From NCBI GenBank assembly GCA_963702685.1, contig CAVPDQ010000004.1, forward strand, positions 62,001-126,000: a DNA stretch of 64,000 nucleotides, read 5' to 3'. Of the stretch, positions 1 to 11,605 are shown one piece after another. The notes below the pieces were generated by a model that was given only the letters and a program-made list of their open reading frames with translations, was not told the origin of the DNA and ran no database searches. Source of the stretch: AP-15 sp963702685. Lineage in GTDB: Bacteria; Pseudomonadota; Alphaproteobacteria; ATCC43930; CGMCC-115725. The translations under genes and the position numbers were made by a program. Within the stretch, counting starts at the first letter, position 1; every line of letters starts with the position of its first letter.

Positions 1-1123
1 CGTCGCCATGCCGGTCAGGATCGCGGTGCCGCCGCTCGCCGGGCGCATGGAGGCCGATGCCGAGGCCGCGCTGAACGAAGCCGGCCTCAAATGGCAAATC
101 CAGCATCAGCCGAGCGACAAGGCGGTCGCGGGGAGCGTGATCGGCGCGACACCAGCGAGCGGCGAGGTCACCGACAAGGGCGCGGTCGTCGCGCTGCTGG
201 TCGCCGCTCCGATCGGCGTCGTGGTCCCCGTTGTGGTCGGACGCGGCGAAGCGGACGCCGAAGCCGCGCTCAAAAAAGCCGGCTTCAAATGGCAGCGTCA
301 AACCCAGCCGAGCGACAGTGCTGCGGCCGGCAGCGTGATCGGCTCATCCCCGGTCGCCGGCCAAAGCGTGGACAAAGGGTCGGTCGTCTCGTTGCTGATC
401 GCGGTGCCGGTCAGCGTGCCGGTGCCGTCGCTCGCCGGCCAAACGGTAGCGGATGCAACGGCGGCGCTCGGCCAGTCCGGATTGAAATGGCAAAGGCAGG
501 ACGTGCCGACCGATGCGGCCGCACCGGGCCGGGTGATCGACACCGCACCCGCCCCCGCTCAGCTCGTGGACAAGGGATCGACGGTGATTGTGCGGGTCGC
601 CGCCGCCGCGACGATCGCGGTCCCGCGGGTCGCCGGCGAGAGATTGGCCGACGCGATCGCAACCCTCGTCCGGACCGGCCTCAAAGCGCAGCGCAAGGAC
701 GTGACCAGCGACAAGGCGCCACCCGGCCGCATCGTCGCCACCTTTCCGGCCGAGGGCGAAGCGGTGCGCAAGGGCGCCGCCGTGACCTTGCTGGTCGCGC
801 GGGCCATCCCCCGGGCCATCGCCGCGGCCCGCCCGGCAGCCTCTGCTCCGGCGCCACGCTATACGCCCAACCCCGAGCCGGGTCTCGCCCCGCCCGGCTA
901 CACGACCACACCGCCGACGCCGAGCAATGCCGCCCGCAACCCCGCCGGCTATCCGAGCCCCGCCTGGAACGCCCCCGAGCCGGCTCCGCCGTCGCCCAAC
1001 GCCTATTCGGGGTCTTACGGCGGGCATGTCCAAGCAAGCCCCGGCCCCAACTGGCTGCTGCAGACCGGCCCGCTTTCCGGCGGCGACCTCGTCGGCCACC
1101 TCTACGACAACGCGCACCGCTGA
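1..1123 (+). CDS. PASTA-repeat protein, 5' end outside the window
   Basis: The reading frame is open to the window edge; the first in-frame ATG is at 8, but the codons before it continue the repeat pattern, so the true start lies upstream. Four tandem PASTA-like units of about 60-66 residues are visible, counted from that ATG at roughly 8-66, 74-133, 137-198 and 204-263. Each has a VP..G..ADA.AAL...GLKWQ core and ends in DKG..V.LLVA. A Pro/Ala/Tyr-rich tail of about 100 residues follows. PASTA domains bind muropeptide or beta-lactam-like ligands, mostly on serine/threonine kinases and penicillin-binding proteins, but no kinase or transpeptidase domain is visible in this part. The role is unknown; an envelope location is inferred from the domain. 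It converges on hsdR with a 19-bp gap. Confidence 0.75.
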   Translation, partial: VAMPVRIAVPPLAGRMEADAEAALNEAGLKWQIQHQPSDKAVAGSVIGATPASGEVTDKGAVVALLVAAPIGVVVPVVVGRGEADAEAALKKAGFKWQRQTQPSDSAAAGSVIGSSPVAGQSVDKGSVVSLLIAVPVSVPVPSLAGQTVADATAALGQSGLKWQRQDVPTDAAAPGRVIDTAPAPAQLVDKGSTVIVRVAAAATIAVPRVAGERLADAIATLVRTGLKAQRKDVTSDKAPPGRIVATFPAEGEAVRKGAAVTLLVARAIPRAIAAARPAASAPAPRYTPNPEPGLAPPGYTTTPPTPSNAARNPAGYPSPAWNAPEPAPPSPNAYSGSYGGHVQASPGPNWLLQTGPLSGGDLVGHLYDNAHR

Positions 1124-1142
1124 GGGGAAGCCGATCGCTCGC

Positions 1143-4100
1143 CTAATACGAGCTCCCAGCGATTGCCTCAGCTTGCCGGACGATGAGATCGACAGCGGCC
1201 CGCTGAAGGTCAGGCGGGTAGCCGAATCGCGCGAGAAGCTTCCGTACCTCAATTCGCATTTTGGCGCGCACGCTTTCCTTTTTTGTCCAGTCGATCGTGG
1301 CTGAGCTATGGATGGTGCGGACCAGCATTTGCGCCGAGAAGCCGCAACTGTTCGTGGGCCATCAGTTCGCGCGCCGAGCCGTTTTCTGCCAGCGCGTCGT
1401 AGAAAGCAAGTTCCTCAGTGTTGAGGCCCAGTCCGGTGCCCCTGGCTGCTTCGGCACTGATGTCCTTGGCGAGCGCAATCAGTTCCTCGATTACCTGAAC
1501 GCTATCGACTGCGCGGTTGTGGTACTTACGCAGTGTATAATTGAGCCGTTCGCTCAGCTTGCGCGACAGGACAATATTGGTTCGTTCGCGCGCTTTGATC
1601 TCGCCCGCCAGCAACCGCCGAAGCGTTTCGACGGCTAGGTTCTTTTCGTTAGTCTGGCGGATCTCGGCAAGAAATTGTTCGGAAAGGATCGAGAAATCTG
1701 GTTGGTCAAGCCCAGCGGACTTGAATACGTCGAGAATGCCATCGGCCAAGAGGGCACGTGATAGCAGTTGACGCAGCTCCTGTTCGACACCTGAACGACC
1801 GCGCCCGCTGCTGGACGTGTACTTGATCAAATTGGCCCGGAGCGCCGCGATCAAAGCAATTTCGTCGTGTCGGGCGGCTAGTCGCTCGTCACCAGCCACC
1901 AGCGCGTAGGCGGCTTCGAGTTCCGTAGCTGTCTTCAGGAAATCGTCGCGGCGGCCGGCGGCCAACACGGTTTCCAGACAGCGCTTTAAGATTGTCAGCC
2001 GCACGGCGGGCGCGGCACCGAAGAATTCGCGCCACGGAGCCTCCCCCAGCAGTGCTTCGGCGCTTTCCAGGCGCATCAGCGCCTGACGGACCGCTTCATC
2101 CGGGTCAAGACGCACCTGATCGCGGTCGCGGGCGCTGTACTGAGCCAGTGCTGCACGCAACTCGGCGCCAATGCCGAGGTAATCGACAACCAGCCCGCCC
2201 GGCTTGTCACCCCATACGCGGTTGACCCTTGCGATTGCCTGCATCAGGCCGTGGCCGCGCATAGGCTTGTCGATGTAGAGCGTATGCAGCGACGGCGCGT
2301 CGAACCCGGTCAGCCACATGTCGCGCACGATCACCAGGTCGAACCCCGAAGTCGGGTTCTTGAACCGCTCGGCGATGGCTTCACGCCGCCGTTTGGAACG
2401 GAGATGGGGTTGCAGCGGTTGCGGGTCCGTGTTGCCATTGCCGGTGATCACGACCTTCAAGAGGCCAATCGCATCGTCTTGCGGATCGGTGCTGACCCAC
2501 TCCGGGCGCAGTGCAGCAATGTGGTTGTACAGCTCGACAGCCACGCGGCGGCTGATCGCGACGACCATTCCCTTGCCGCCCGCCATCGCCTCGCGGCGCC
2601 GTTCGAAATGCTCGACGATATCGGCCGCTATCTGCGCAACGCGATCAGGCGCGCCGACTACTTCCTCGAAGCGGGTGAGCTTTCCCTTGCCCCGCTCAAT
2701 GGCGATCTCGTCACCCTCGGTCACTTCTTCGGCCAGCGCGTCCATCTGCTCCCGCTCTTCGGCTGAGAGCTTCAAGTGCAGCTTAACGAGGCGGGCGGTG
2801 TAGTAGATCGGGACGGTCGCCTTATCGGCGACGGCCTGGCTCATATCGTAGGTGTCGATGACATCGCCGAACACGGCGGCCGTGTTGCGGTCGCGCAATT
2901 CGATCGGCGTGCCGGTGAAGCCTACGAAGGTGGCGTTGGGCAGAGCCTGGCGCAGGTAGCCGGCGAACCCGAGCTGCTGCCGTATAGCGGCGTCGCCGAC
3001 CAAAAAGCGCGTCCTGAGGCCGTATTGCGTCCGGTGAGCCTCGTCAGCGATGACGATGACGTTGCTGCGATCAGTCAACAGCGGATGGCCACCGTCCTCG
3101 CCGCGGAACTTCTGGATCGAGGTGAAGACGACCCCGCCGATATCGACCTTCAGCAGATCGCGCATCTCGGCCGCGCTGTCGGCTTGCCGCGGCGTGATGC
3201 GCAATGCTGAACCGTGCGCGCAGAAGGTGCCGAAGAGCTGCTGATCGAGGTCGTTGCGGTCGGTCTCGATGACGATGGTCGGGTTCTTCAACGCTCGGGC
3301 GAGTTGCAACTGGCGGACGAAGAATAGCATCGTCAGCGACTTGCCGGCGCCTTGTGCGTGCCAGATCACTCCGCCTTTGCGACCGCCATTGGCGCCGGCG
3401 GCCGCCACGGTGGAGGCCAACGCCTTCCGCACCGCGTGGAACTGGTGATAGCCGGCGAGTTTCTTGGATTTGACCACGCCATCTTCGATCTCGAACGCGA
3501 TATAATCGACAATCAGATCGAGGAAACGCTCCGGCGCGAATACCCCCCGGATCAGCACTTCAAGCTCGGGCCGGCCATCATCCTCCAGCGCCTCGCCCCC
3601 GATCGTGCGCCACGGTCCGAACCGGTCGAGCCCAGCAGTCAGCGAGCCGATCCGCGCCTCGATCCCGTCGCTGATCACCAGCACCTGGTTGCAGCGCATC
3701 AGCTCGGCGGCCTTGTCTTTGTAGTTCTGGAGCTGGGTATAGGCGCGTTCAAGCGTCGCCTGTGCGTCGGCCGGGCTTTTCAGCTCCAGGATCGCCAGCG
3801 GCAAACCGTTCACGAATACGGCAATGTCGGCGCGGATCGTTTCCCGCTCGCCTTGAACGATGAACTGATTGGCAACCAGCAGCCGGTTCGCTCGCGGGTT
3901 CGCGCGATCGAGCAGCCGCAGCCCAACGGTGCGCGTCTCTCCCTTTTCGGTGATCTCGACCGGAATGCCGGAGGCCAGCAGCGGGTGGAAGGCGCGGTTG
4001 TTTTCGAGCAGATCCTGGCTCGGCAGTGCGAGCACTTGGCGCACCCCCGCGTCGATCATCTCCCGCGTTGCGTCCGGGTTCAGCGTCGCCAGCGCGCTGC

Positions 4101-4287
4101 GCAGTTCGGGCTCCAGCACCGCCTGCCGGTAATCGGTGCGCGCGCCGCTCGGGCCGCCGGGCGCCAGATAATCCCCCGGCAGGGTGCGCCAGCCGAGCAG
4201 TTCGAACCACGACAGCGCCGCCAGTTCGACCGCCTCCTCGCGGAGGGCCGCCGCGCGGGTCTCGGCGATCTGGTAGGTCTCGGTCAC
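1143..4287 (-). CDS. hsdR: Type I restriction enzyme R subunit (frameshift near 3' end)
   Basis: This is the motor and nuclease subunit of a type I restriction-modification complex: it translocates and cuts DNA lacking the host methylation. Near the N-terminus a PD-(D/E)xK-type nuclease core is visible (ADIAVF followed by ILELKSP). The superfamily 2 motor shows Walker A GAGKS, the DEAH box in VIVIADEAHR, FTGTP, and the late motif LTGFDAP...ARVNR. The start is GTG at 4287, overlapping the stop of the upstream abi-like gene by 4 bp (GTGA). At about 1330 the frame shifts: the main frame runs on to a stop at 1306, but the family's conserved C-terminus (ATIDWT, ESVRAK, FGYPPD) continues in another frame to the TAG at 1143. 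One extra base in an AAA run explains it. The protein would be about 1,050 residues if restored. Confidence 0.9.
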
Positions 4288-4973
4288 ACCATCCCCTGGT
4301 CGGCGGCGTCGGTCGTCTGCTGTGCCTGCCAATCCAGCCGCGCCGCCTGATACACTGTGTTGTCAAGTTCATAAAGGATTTTGCTGGGCAAGAATGTTGC
4401 CCCGGCGATTGATATATCTCCATATTCAGCGTCAATTGAGACGTTAAACAGCTCCGCATCCTCGTAGATGGCTAGTCCCGTCTCGGCGAACGCTGGCTTC
4501 GGTCGGCTCCAAACGACTTCGAACAGAAAGCTGACAAGGGTGTCGCACAAGCCACCGAGCATAACCGCGTGCTGGCGTTGAAGCGCACTCCAGTCGAGAG
4601 AGCCGCCGTGGCGTAAATTAGGGATGTTGCTCAACTCGGCCAGAGCAGATGCGGCACCGTTTATTGAGCCGAGCAGTCGGGCAACAGCCCCATTGATTTT
4701 CGCGGCCTCTGGATGGTTCGGTATCGAGAAATCCAGGGCTCTGATGATGCGGCTGTTACGCGCCGGAAATTCCAACCCATCGGTAAGATCGATCCCCAGC
4801 TCGGGGGCAAGCGTATAGTGAACCGCCTCAAAGAGCGTTCGCACACGGTACAGGCATAGCTCCGGCTCAGACGCGATACTTGCTTCCAGCGCCTCAACGT
4901 GGCGCCGCAACGCGCCTGCGTGGTCAGGATGGTCCTCCATTAGGGTTCGTAGCATCTGGAGCGTGTAGGCCAT
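4284..4973 (-). CDS. Abortive-infection (Abi C-terminal-like) protein within hsd operon
   Basis: An intact 229-residue gene lies between hsdS (2-bp gap) and hsdR (4-bp overlap), so it belongs to the restriction operon. The sequence is all-helical in character. The central to C-terminal part (LSNIPNLRHGGSLDW, then a long helix ending DTLVSFLFEV) resembles the Abi C-terminal/HEPN-like domain found in abortive-infection and phage-defence proteins. The usual R-N..H motif is not clean here, because the arginine is followed directly by His-Gly-Gly, so RNase activity cannot be assumed. Base composition is visibly less GC-rich than the flanking housekeeping genes, fitting acquisition with the restriction system. 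The family is assigned by pattern recognition only; an unrelated accessory gene remains possible. Confidence 0.5.
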   Translation of the reverse strand: MAYTLQMLRTLMEDHPDHAGALRRHVEALEASIASEPELCLYRVRTLFEAVHYTLAPELGIDLTDGLEFPARNSRIIRALDFSIPNHPEAAKINGAVARLLGSINGAASALAELSNIPNLRHGGSLDWSALQRQHAVMLGGLCDTLVSFLFEVVWSRPKPAFAETGLAIYEDAELFNVSIDAEYGDISIAGATFLPSKILYELDNTVYQAARLDWQAQQTTDAADQGMV

Positions 4974-4975
4974 GA

Positions 4976-6258
4976 TCAGGCAGCCGCGATGTGCTTCTCG
5001 GCATCGGCAATGCGCAATTCGCCAGAGATCAGCTTCGGGAGGAGCGTGTCACGGAGGGACGCAGAGAGTCTTTTCCTGCGATGTCGCGGCCCGAGCGCGC
5101 CTTAGCATTGGCATTGCCGCACGGCCAAATCGCCTACGTGTGGATTCTGCCGGCTTGACGATTGGCATGTTCGCTAAAGAACCCTCCCACACCGCATAAG
5201 GAATGGTCGATCCCGAGGAACCACTGGTCGCAAACTCAATGGTGCTATCCTCCGACAACAGGAAGAGACCGAATGCGAGGTCGGCGCTCCTACGTGGGCA
5301 GAGAACGAAGACTGTCGTTCGTGTAGTGCCGTTGGATGGCGCAAGACATACTTTGTGAAAATACGGCCGCATCGCGCCAAACAAGATGTTGTCCTTGTCG
5401 AATTCCATTAGACTACTATGTGCTTCGCCGCCGGGCCGCTCATCTACGGCTGTGAGGCAGCGCGCCCTAATTGAATCTATCGGGATGTATGGTTTCGATG
5501 CTGTCACAACGGAAGGCTGAGCTCGACGAACCACATTCTCTAGGACCAATCCAATCGGCCTGTTATCCAACCCTCCGGCAGGCCATCGTCGCCGAAGCGG
5601 TCGGGGAAGAGGGCGGCGAGGTCGTCGGGGAGACCGGTCGGACGGCCTTCGGCCTTGGCGCGCGCCGGATCGAAATCGACGAACCAGCTTTTGAACAGCG
5701 CCCGCGCCATCGCCTCCAGCGTCTCGGCCATCCGCCGGTTCAGCTCGATCTTGTCGTCGAGCACCCCCAGAATTTCCGCGATCGCCTGCTGCCTTTGTAA
5801 GGGTGGTAAGTCGATTTGGAGCGCCAATTGATCAGCAAGGCTTAAGTACGGCGCCATATCAGTAGATTCCGACCGCGCTTTGATTTGCTCGCGGGCAGGC
5901 CCCGATTGAGCCCAATAATAAAGATACCGGGGGACGAGCTCGTTGTAGTCCAAGGATCGCCAATAGGATAGATGAGGTGAATATACTGCCCCAACTACCA
6001 TATCATTTACAAGACCAAGGCGACCGAGGCTGTTGCTTTTTGTTGTGAGCACTGTGTCACTTAACTGTGCTATCTTCAACCCAAACGATCGGGTAGCAGC
6101 TACTGCAAAGCGGTCGGGATCGTTTAATACCCAACCGCTATCCTGAAGGTAAGCACTCCGAAGAAAGATTGGGCCATCTCCCCCAAGCTCTTCGTTCTTT
6201 GCGCGGTATCCGTCACCAACGGCAAGTATGCCTTGCCGAACGAGGATACTAAAGGTGG

Positions 6259-6262
<4 letters not shown>
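4976..6262 (-). pseudogene. hsdS: Type I restriction specificity subunit, two frameshifts
   Basis: The specificity subunit carries two target-recognition domains that read the bipartite DNA site and dock HsdM and HsdR. The first target domain and central conserved helix (PPLQRQQAIAEILG, DKIELNRRMAETLEAMA, FKSWFVDFDP) read from the ATG at 6262 to a stop near 5540. The second target domain continues in another frame from about 5570, right after LPEGW. The conserved C-terminus (LRDTLLPKLISGEL, then AEKHIAA) is in a further frame ending at the TGA at 4976, with the switch near 5070. Each break is explained by one base (a lost G near 5562, a change in the short AAAA/CTCTC tract). The start overlaps the hsdM stop (ATGA). 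The gene may be intact in the organism if the breaks are consensus errors. Confidence 0.8.
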
Positions 6263-7818
<1,556 letters not shown>

Positions 7819-7937
7819 TTTGCTTCGGCTCGCCCGCGCGGCATCGCCCCTCTCCCCCGCCGTAATCGGGCCTGCTTCGCAACCCCTCAAAGACCTACCG
7901 CGTCGATGTTAAAGCGTTTATGCCCTGACGAGGCGCC

Positions 7938-10900
7938 TCACACCGAGAAGTATTTGGCCTGGGGGTGGTGGACGACGATGGCGGAGGTGGATTGCTCGGG
8001 GTCGAGCATGTCTTCCTCGGAGAGGGCGATGCCGATCTCGTCGGCGTGGAGCAGCGCCAATAATTGCTTCTGGTCGGCGAGGTTGGGGCAGGCGGGGTAG
8101 CCGAAGGAATAGCGGCTGCCGCGATAGCCTTGCGCCAGCATCGCCTCGGTGTCGCGCGCCTCCTCGGCGGCAAAGCCCAGCTCGCCGCGGATGCGCCGGT
8201 GCAGGTATTCGGCCAAGGCCTCGGCCATCTCGACCGAGAGCCCGTGCAGATAGAGGTAATCCTGGTAGCGGTTGTCGGCGAACCATTCGCGCGCCGCCTC
8301 GGAAGCGCGCCGGCCCATCGTCACCACCTGCAAGCCGATCACGTCGCGCTCGTTGCTGGAGAGGTCGCGGAAGAAATCGGCGATGCAGAGGCCGCCCTCC
8401 TTGTTCTGGCGCGGGAACGAAAACCGCGTCAGCTCCTTGTCGCCCGTGGGGTCGAACAGGATCACGTCGTTGCCCTCGGCGGCGCAGGGCCAATAGCCGT
8501 AAGCCGCCTGCGGCACCAGGATCGCCTCGCCGATCGCGATGTCGAGGATGCGCCGCAACACCGGGCGCAATTCGTCCCTGGCCCATTCGCGGTATTCGGC
8601 CAAGGACTTCCCGTCCTTCCGATAGCCCCACTGGAATTGGTAGAGCATGCGCTCGTTCAGATACGGCACCACGACCTGCGCCGACATGCGCTCGATCGTG
8701 CGCGGCCCCCAGAAGGGCGGTTGCGGCACGGCGACGTTGCGCGCCAGCTCGGCGCGGCGCAGGCGGATTTCGGCGAAATCAATGGGCCGCATCGGGCGCG
8801 GATCGGCGGCGCGGCCGAGCTTGCGCGACGGGTTTTTCGGCCGGCCGGCGTTCTTCGCCTGCATTTCGGCGAGATGCGCGTCGAACTGGCCGCCGACGAT
8901 CTTTGCCATCAACCCCAAGCCGTCGAAGGCGTCGCGCGCATAGGCGACGCGGCCCGCCCTATAGGCCTGGACGCAATCCTCCTCGACATAGCGCCGGGTC
9001 AATGCCGCACCGCCGAGCATGACCGGCAGATCGAGGCCCTGGCGGCTCATCTCTTCGAGGTTTTCGCGCATGACGACGGTCGATTTGACGAGGAGGCCCG
9101 ACATGCCGACCGCGTCCGCGTTGTGCTGGGCGGCGGCTTCGAGGATCACCCCGATCGGCTGCTTGATGCCGAGGTTGATCACCCGGTAGCCGTTATTGGT
9201 CAGGATGATGTCGACGAGGTTCTTGCCGATGTCGTGCACATCGCCGCGCACCGTCGCCAAGACCACGGTGCCTTTTTCCTGGCCCTCGACCCGCTCCATA
9301 TGCGGCTCCAGAAACCGCACCGCGGTCTTCATCGTCTCGGCCGATTGCAAGACGAACGGCAATTGCATCTTGCCGGCGCCGAACAATTCGCCGACCGTCT
9401 TCATCCCGTCCAGCAGGATGTTGTTGATGATGTCGAGCGGCGGATACGTCGCCATCGCCAATTCGAGATCGGCTTCCAAGTCCTGGCGGTCGCCATCGAC
9501 GATGCGTTGCGCCAGCCGCTCTTCGAGCTTTTCCGGACGGCCCTTTTTTTCGCCCTTCTCGGCGGTGCGGTCCTCGAACAAGGCGATAAACGCGTGCAGC
9601 GGGTCGTAGCCGTCACGCCGGCGGTCGAAGATCAAATCTTCGGCGACCTGCAATTCCTCGGCCGGGATCTTGTGCAGCGGCATGATCCGCGAGAAATGCA
9701 CGATCGCACCCGTCAGCCCGCGGCGCAGCGCATGGTCGAGAAAGACCGAGTTCAAAATCTGGCGCGCCGGCGGGTTCAGCCCGAACGAAATGTTGGAGAG
9801 GCCGAGGATGATCTGGCACTGCGGCATGTCGCGGGCGATCTCGGCGATCGCGTCGAGGGTTTCGAGGCCGAGCCGGCGGTCGTCGGCGTTGCCGGTGCAG
9901 ATCGTAAAGGTCAACGGATCGAATAAGAGGTCCGAGGGCGGCAGGCCGTGCTTGGTGCAGGCGAAATCGTAAAGGCGGCGGGCGAGCGCCAGCTTGTGAG
10001 GGGCCTCCTTGGCCATCCCGCTTTCGTCGATGGTCAGCGCGATGACCGCGGCGCCAAAGCGGCGGGCGAGGCGCAGGCGCTTGTCGGCGGCGTCCTCGCC
10101 ATCCTCGAAATTGATCGAGTTGATGATCGGCTTGCCGCCATAGAGCTGCAACGCCGCTTCGAGCACCGGGTATTCGGTCGAATCGATGACCAAGGGCGCG
10201 TTGACCGCGCCGCGCATCCGGCTCACCGCCTCGGTCATATCGGCGACCTCGTTGCGCCCGACAAAGGCGGTGCACAAATCGAGCGTATGCGAGCCTTCGC
10301 GCACCTGCTCGCGGCCCATCTCGATGCAGCCGTCCCAATCGCCCTTTTCCTGCAATTGGCGGAATTTGCGCGAGCCGTTGGCGTTGCAGCGCTCGCCGAT
10401 CGACAACCACGCATTCTCCTGGCGCAGCGGCACCTGGCCATAGAGCGAGGCAACCGACGGAACCCAAGCGGGGCGACGCGGCTTCGGCTTGGGCCGCTGG
10501 CGGTCACCGCCGAGGCGGCGCAGCATCGCGTCGAGGGCGGCAATATGCGGCAGATCGGTGCCGCAGCAGCCGCCGACCATGTTGATCCCGTCCTCGACGA
10601 CAAAGCGTTCGAGCCACTGCGCCAATTCGGCCGCACCCAGCGGGTATTGCGCGCGGCCATCGACCAGCTCGGGGAGCCCGGCATTGGGCTGGACCGAGAT
10701 CGGGCCGGGCCAGTTCTCGCCGAGCCATTTGACGTGCTCGGCCATCTCGCGGGGGCCCGTCGCGCAATTGAGCCCGATCACCGGGACGCCGAGCGCCCCG
10801 ACGATCGTCGCCGCGGCGGCGATGTCGGCGCCGACCAGCAAGGTGCCGGTGGTCTCGATCGTGACCTGGACCAGGATCGGCGTGTCCTTCTTCGCCTCGT

Positions 10901-11432
10901 CGCGGGCGCGCTTGGCACCGTTGACCGCGGCCTTGATCTGCAGCGGGTCCTGGCAGGTTTCGACAATGATCGCATCGACCCCGCCGGCGACCAGCCCGCC
11001 GCATTGAACGGTCAGCGCATCTTCCAGCTCCTGGTAGGAGACATGGCCGAGCGAGGGGAGGCGGGTGCCGGGGCCGACCGAGCCCAGCGCAAAGCGGGTG
11101 CGGCCGTCATGGGCAAATTCGGCGATCGTTTCGCGCGCGAGCTCGGCGCTGAGGCGGTTCAGCGCAAAAGCCCGGTCGGCGATCCCGAATTCTCCCAAGG
11201 TGATCGGCGAGCCGCCAAAGCTGTTGGTCTGGATCGCATCGCAGCCGGCTTCGAGATAGCCGCGATGAATCTCGCGGACGAGGTCGGGGCGGCTTTCGCA
11301 GACGATCTCGGTGCAGTTCTCGTGCCCCAAAAAATCGCGCTCGATGTCGAGGTTGCGCGCTTGCACCTGGGTCCCCATCGCGCCGTCGCAGAGCACGACG
11401 CGGTCGGCGAGATAATCGAGGAAATGCGTCAT
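7938..11432 (-). CDS. metH: Cobalamin-dependent methionine synthase
   Basis: MetH transfers the methyl group of 5-methyltetrahydrofolate to homocysteine through cob(I)alamin, in the cytoplasm. All four modules are present in order. The homocysteine/zinc domain starts at DGAMGTQ and has its zinc cysteines in GLNCATGP and GGCCGT. The pterin domain contains SIGERCNANG and VIDSTE. The cobalamin domain has the His ligand in GDVHDIGKN and a following GLLVKST. The C-terminal AdoMet activation domain contains AYGYWPCAAEGND and YSFGYPACPNL. The length, about 1,164 residues, is near the usual 1,200-1,250. The start MTHFLDYLADR (11432) is preferred to an ATG six codons upstream because it matches the family N-terminus. 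It is third in line after sahR and metF. No cobalamin riboswitch was recognised in the 173-bp gap before it. Confidence 0.95.
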   Translation of the reverse strand: MTHFLDYLADRVVLCDGAMGTQVQARNLDIERDFLGHENCTEIVCESRPDLVREIHRGYLEAGCDAIQTNSFGGSPITLGEFGIADRAFALNRLSAELARETIAEFAHDGRTRFALGSVGPGTRLPSLGHVSYQELEDALTVQCGGLVAGGVDAIIVETCQDPLQIKAAVNGAKRARDEAKKDTPILVQVTIETTGTLLVGADIAAAATIVGALGVPVIGLNCATGPREMAEHVKWLGENWPGPISVQPNAGLPELVDGRAQYPLGAAELAQWLERFVVEDGINMVGGCCGTDLPHIAALDAMLRRLGGDRQRPKPKPRRPAWVPSVASLYGQVPLRQENAWLSIGERCNANGSRKFRQLQEKGDWDGCIEMGREQVREGSHTLDLCTAFVGRNEVADMTEAVSRMRGAVNAPLVIDSTEYPVLEAALQLYGGKPIINSINFEDGEDAADKRLRLARRFGAAVIALTIDESGMAKEAPHKLALARRLYDFACTKHGLPPSDLLFDPLTFTICTGNADDRRLGLETLDAIAEIARDMPQCQIILGLSNISFGLNPPARQILNSVFLDHALRRGLTGAIVHFSRIMPLHKIPAEELQVAEDLIFDRRRDGYDPLHAFIALFEDRTAEKGEKKGRPEKLEERLAQRIVDGDRQDLEADLELAMATYPPLDIINNILLDGMKTVGELFGAGKMQLPFVLQSAETMKTAVRFLEPHMERVEGQEKGTVVLATVRGDVHDIGKNLVDIILTNNGYRVINLGIKQPIGVILEAAAQHNADAVGMSGLLVKSTVVMRENLEEMSRQGLDLPVMLGGAALTRRYVEEDCVQAYRAGRVAYARDAFDGLGLMAKIVGGQFDAHLAEMQAKNAGRPKNPSRKLGRAADPRPMRPIDFAEIRLRRAELARNVAVPQPPFWGPRTIERMSAQVVVPYLNERMLYQFQWGYRKDGKSLAEYREWARDELRPVLRRILDIAIGEAILVPQAAYGYWPCAAEGNDVILFDPTGDKELTRFSFPRQNKEGGLCIADFFRDLSSNERDVIGLQVVTMGRRASEAAREWFADNRYQDYLYLHGLSVEMAEALAEYLHRRIRGELGFAAEEARDTEAMLAQGYRGSRYSFGYPACPNLADQKQLLALLHADEIGIALSEEDMLDPEQSTSAIVVHHPQAKYFSV

Positions 11433-11462
11433 CGGGTGTGACCGCACCAATAATGGAGGTTT

Positions 11463-11563
11463 CCTCTCCCCCCGACGGGGGGAGAGGGCAGGGTGAGGGG
11501 GGCCGACGGGCCGCGGTTTTCCCCCTCACCCCAACCCTCTCCCCGCCAAGCGGGGCGAGGGAG
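11463..11563. repeat. GC-rich double palindrome between metF and metH
   Basis: This is a purine/pyrimidine-segregated inverted repeat. A G-rich arm (GGGAGAGGGCAGGGTGAGGG) faces a C-rich arm (CCCCTCACCCCAACCCTCTC) across a short GC loop, and each arm carries a smaller hairpin at its outer end. A related single arm occurs at 25441-25482, so this is a dispersed element rather than a site specific to metH. It could attenuate or terminate transcription between metF and metH, but no T-run follows on either strand. Confidence 0.7.
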
Positions 11564-11605
11564 AAATGCTTTGCCGGGGGAGGGGAAAGCGGCATGCGGC
11601 TCCCT

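Noticed and set aside
8064..9926. A 620-codon open frame on the plus strand opposite metH
   Set aside because: It lies entirely antisense to a conserved gene and its composition (His/Arg/Asp-rich, no motif) is the mirror of high-GC codon bias; metH explains the open frame.
11433..11605. Cobalamin or SAM riboswitch before metH
   Set aside because: The gap is filled by the GC-rich palindrome; no B12-box or SAM-riboswitch core was recognised. The regulator at 12541 offers a protein-based explanation.
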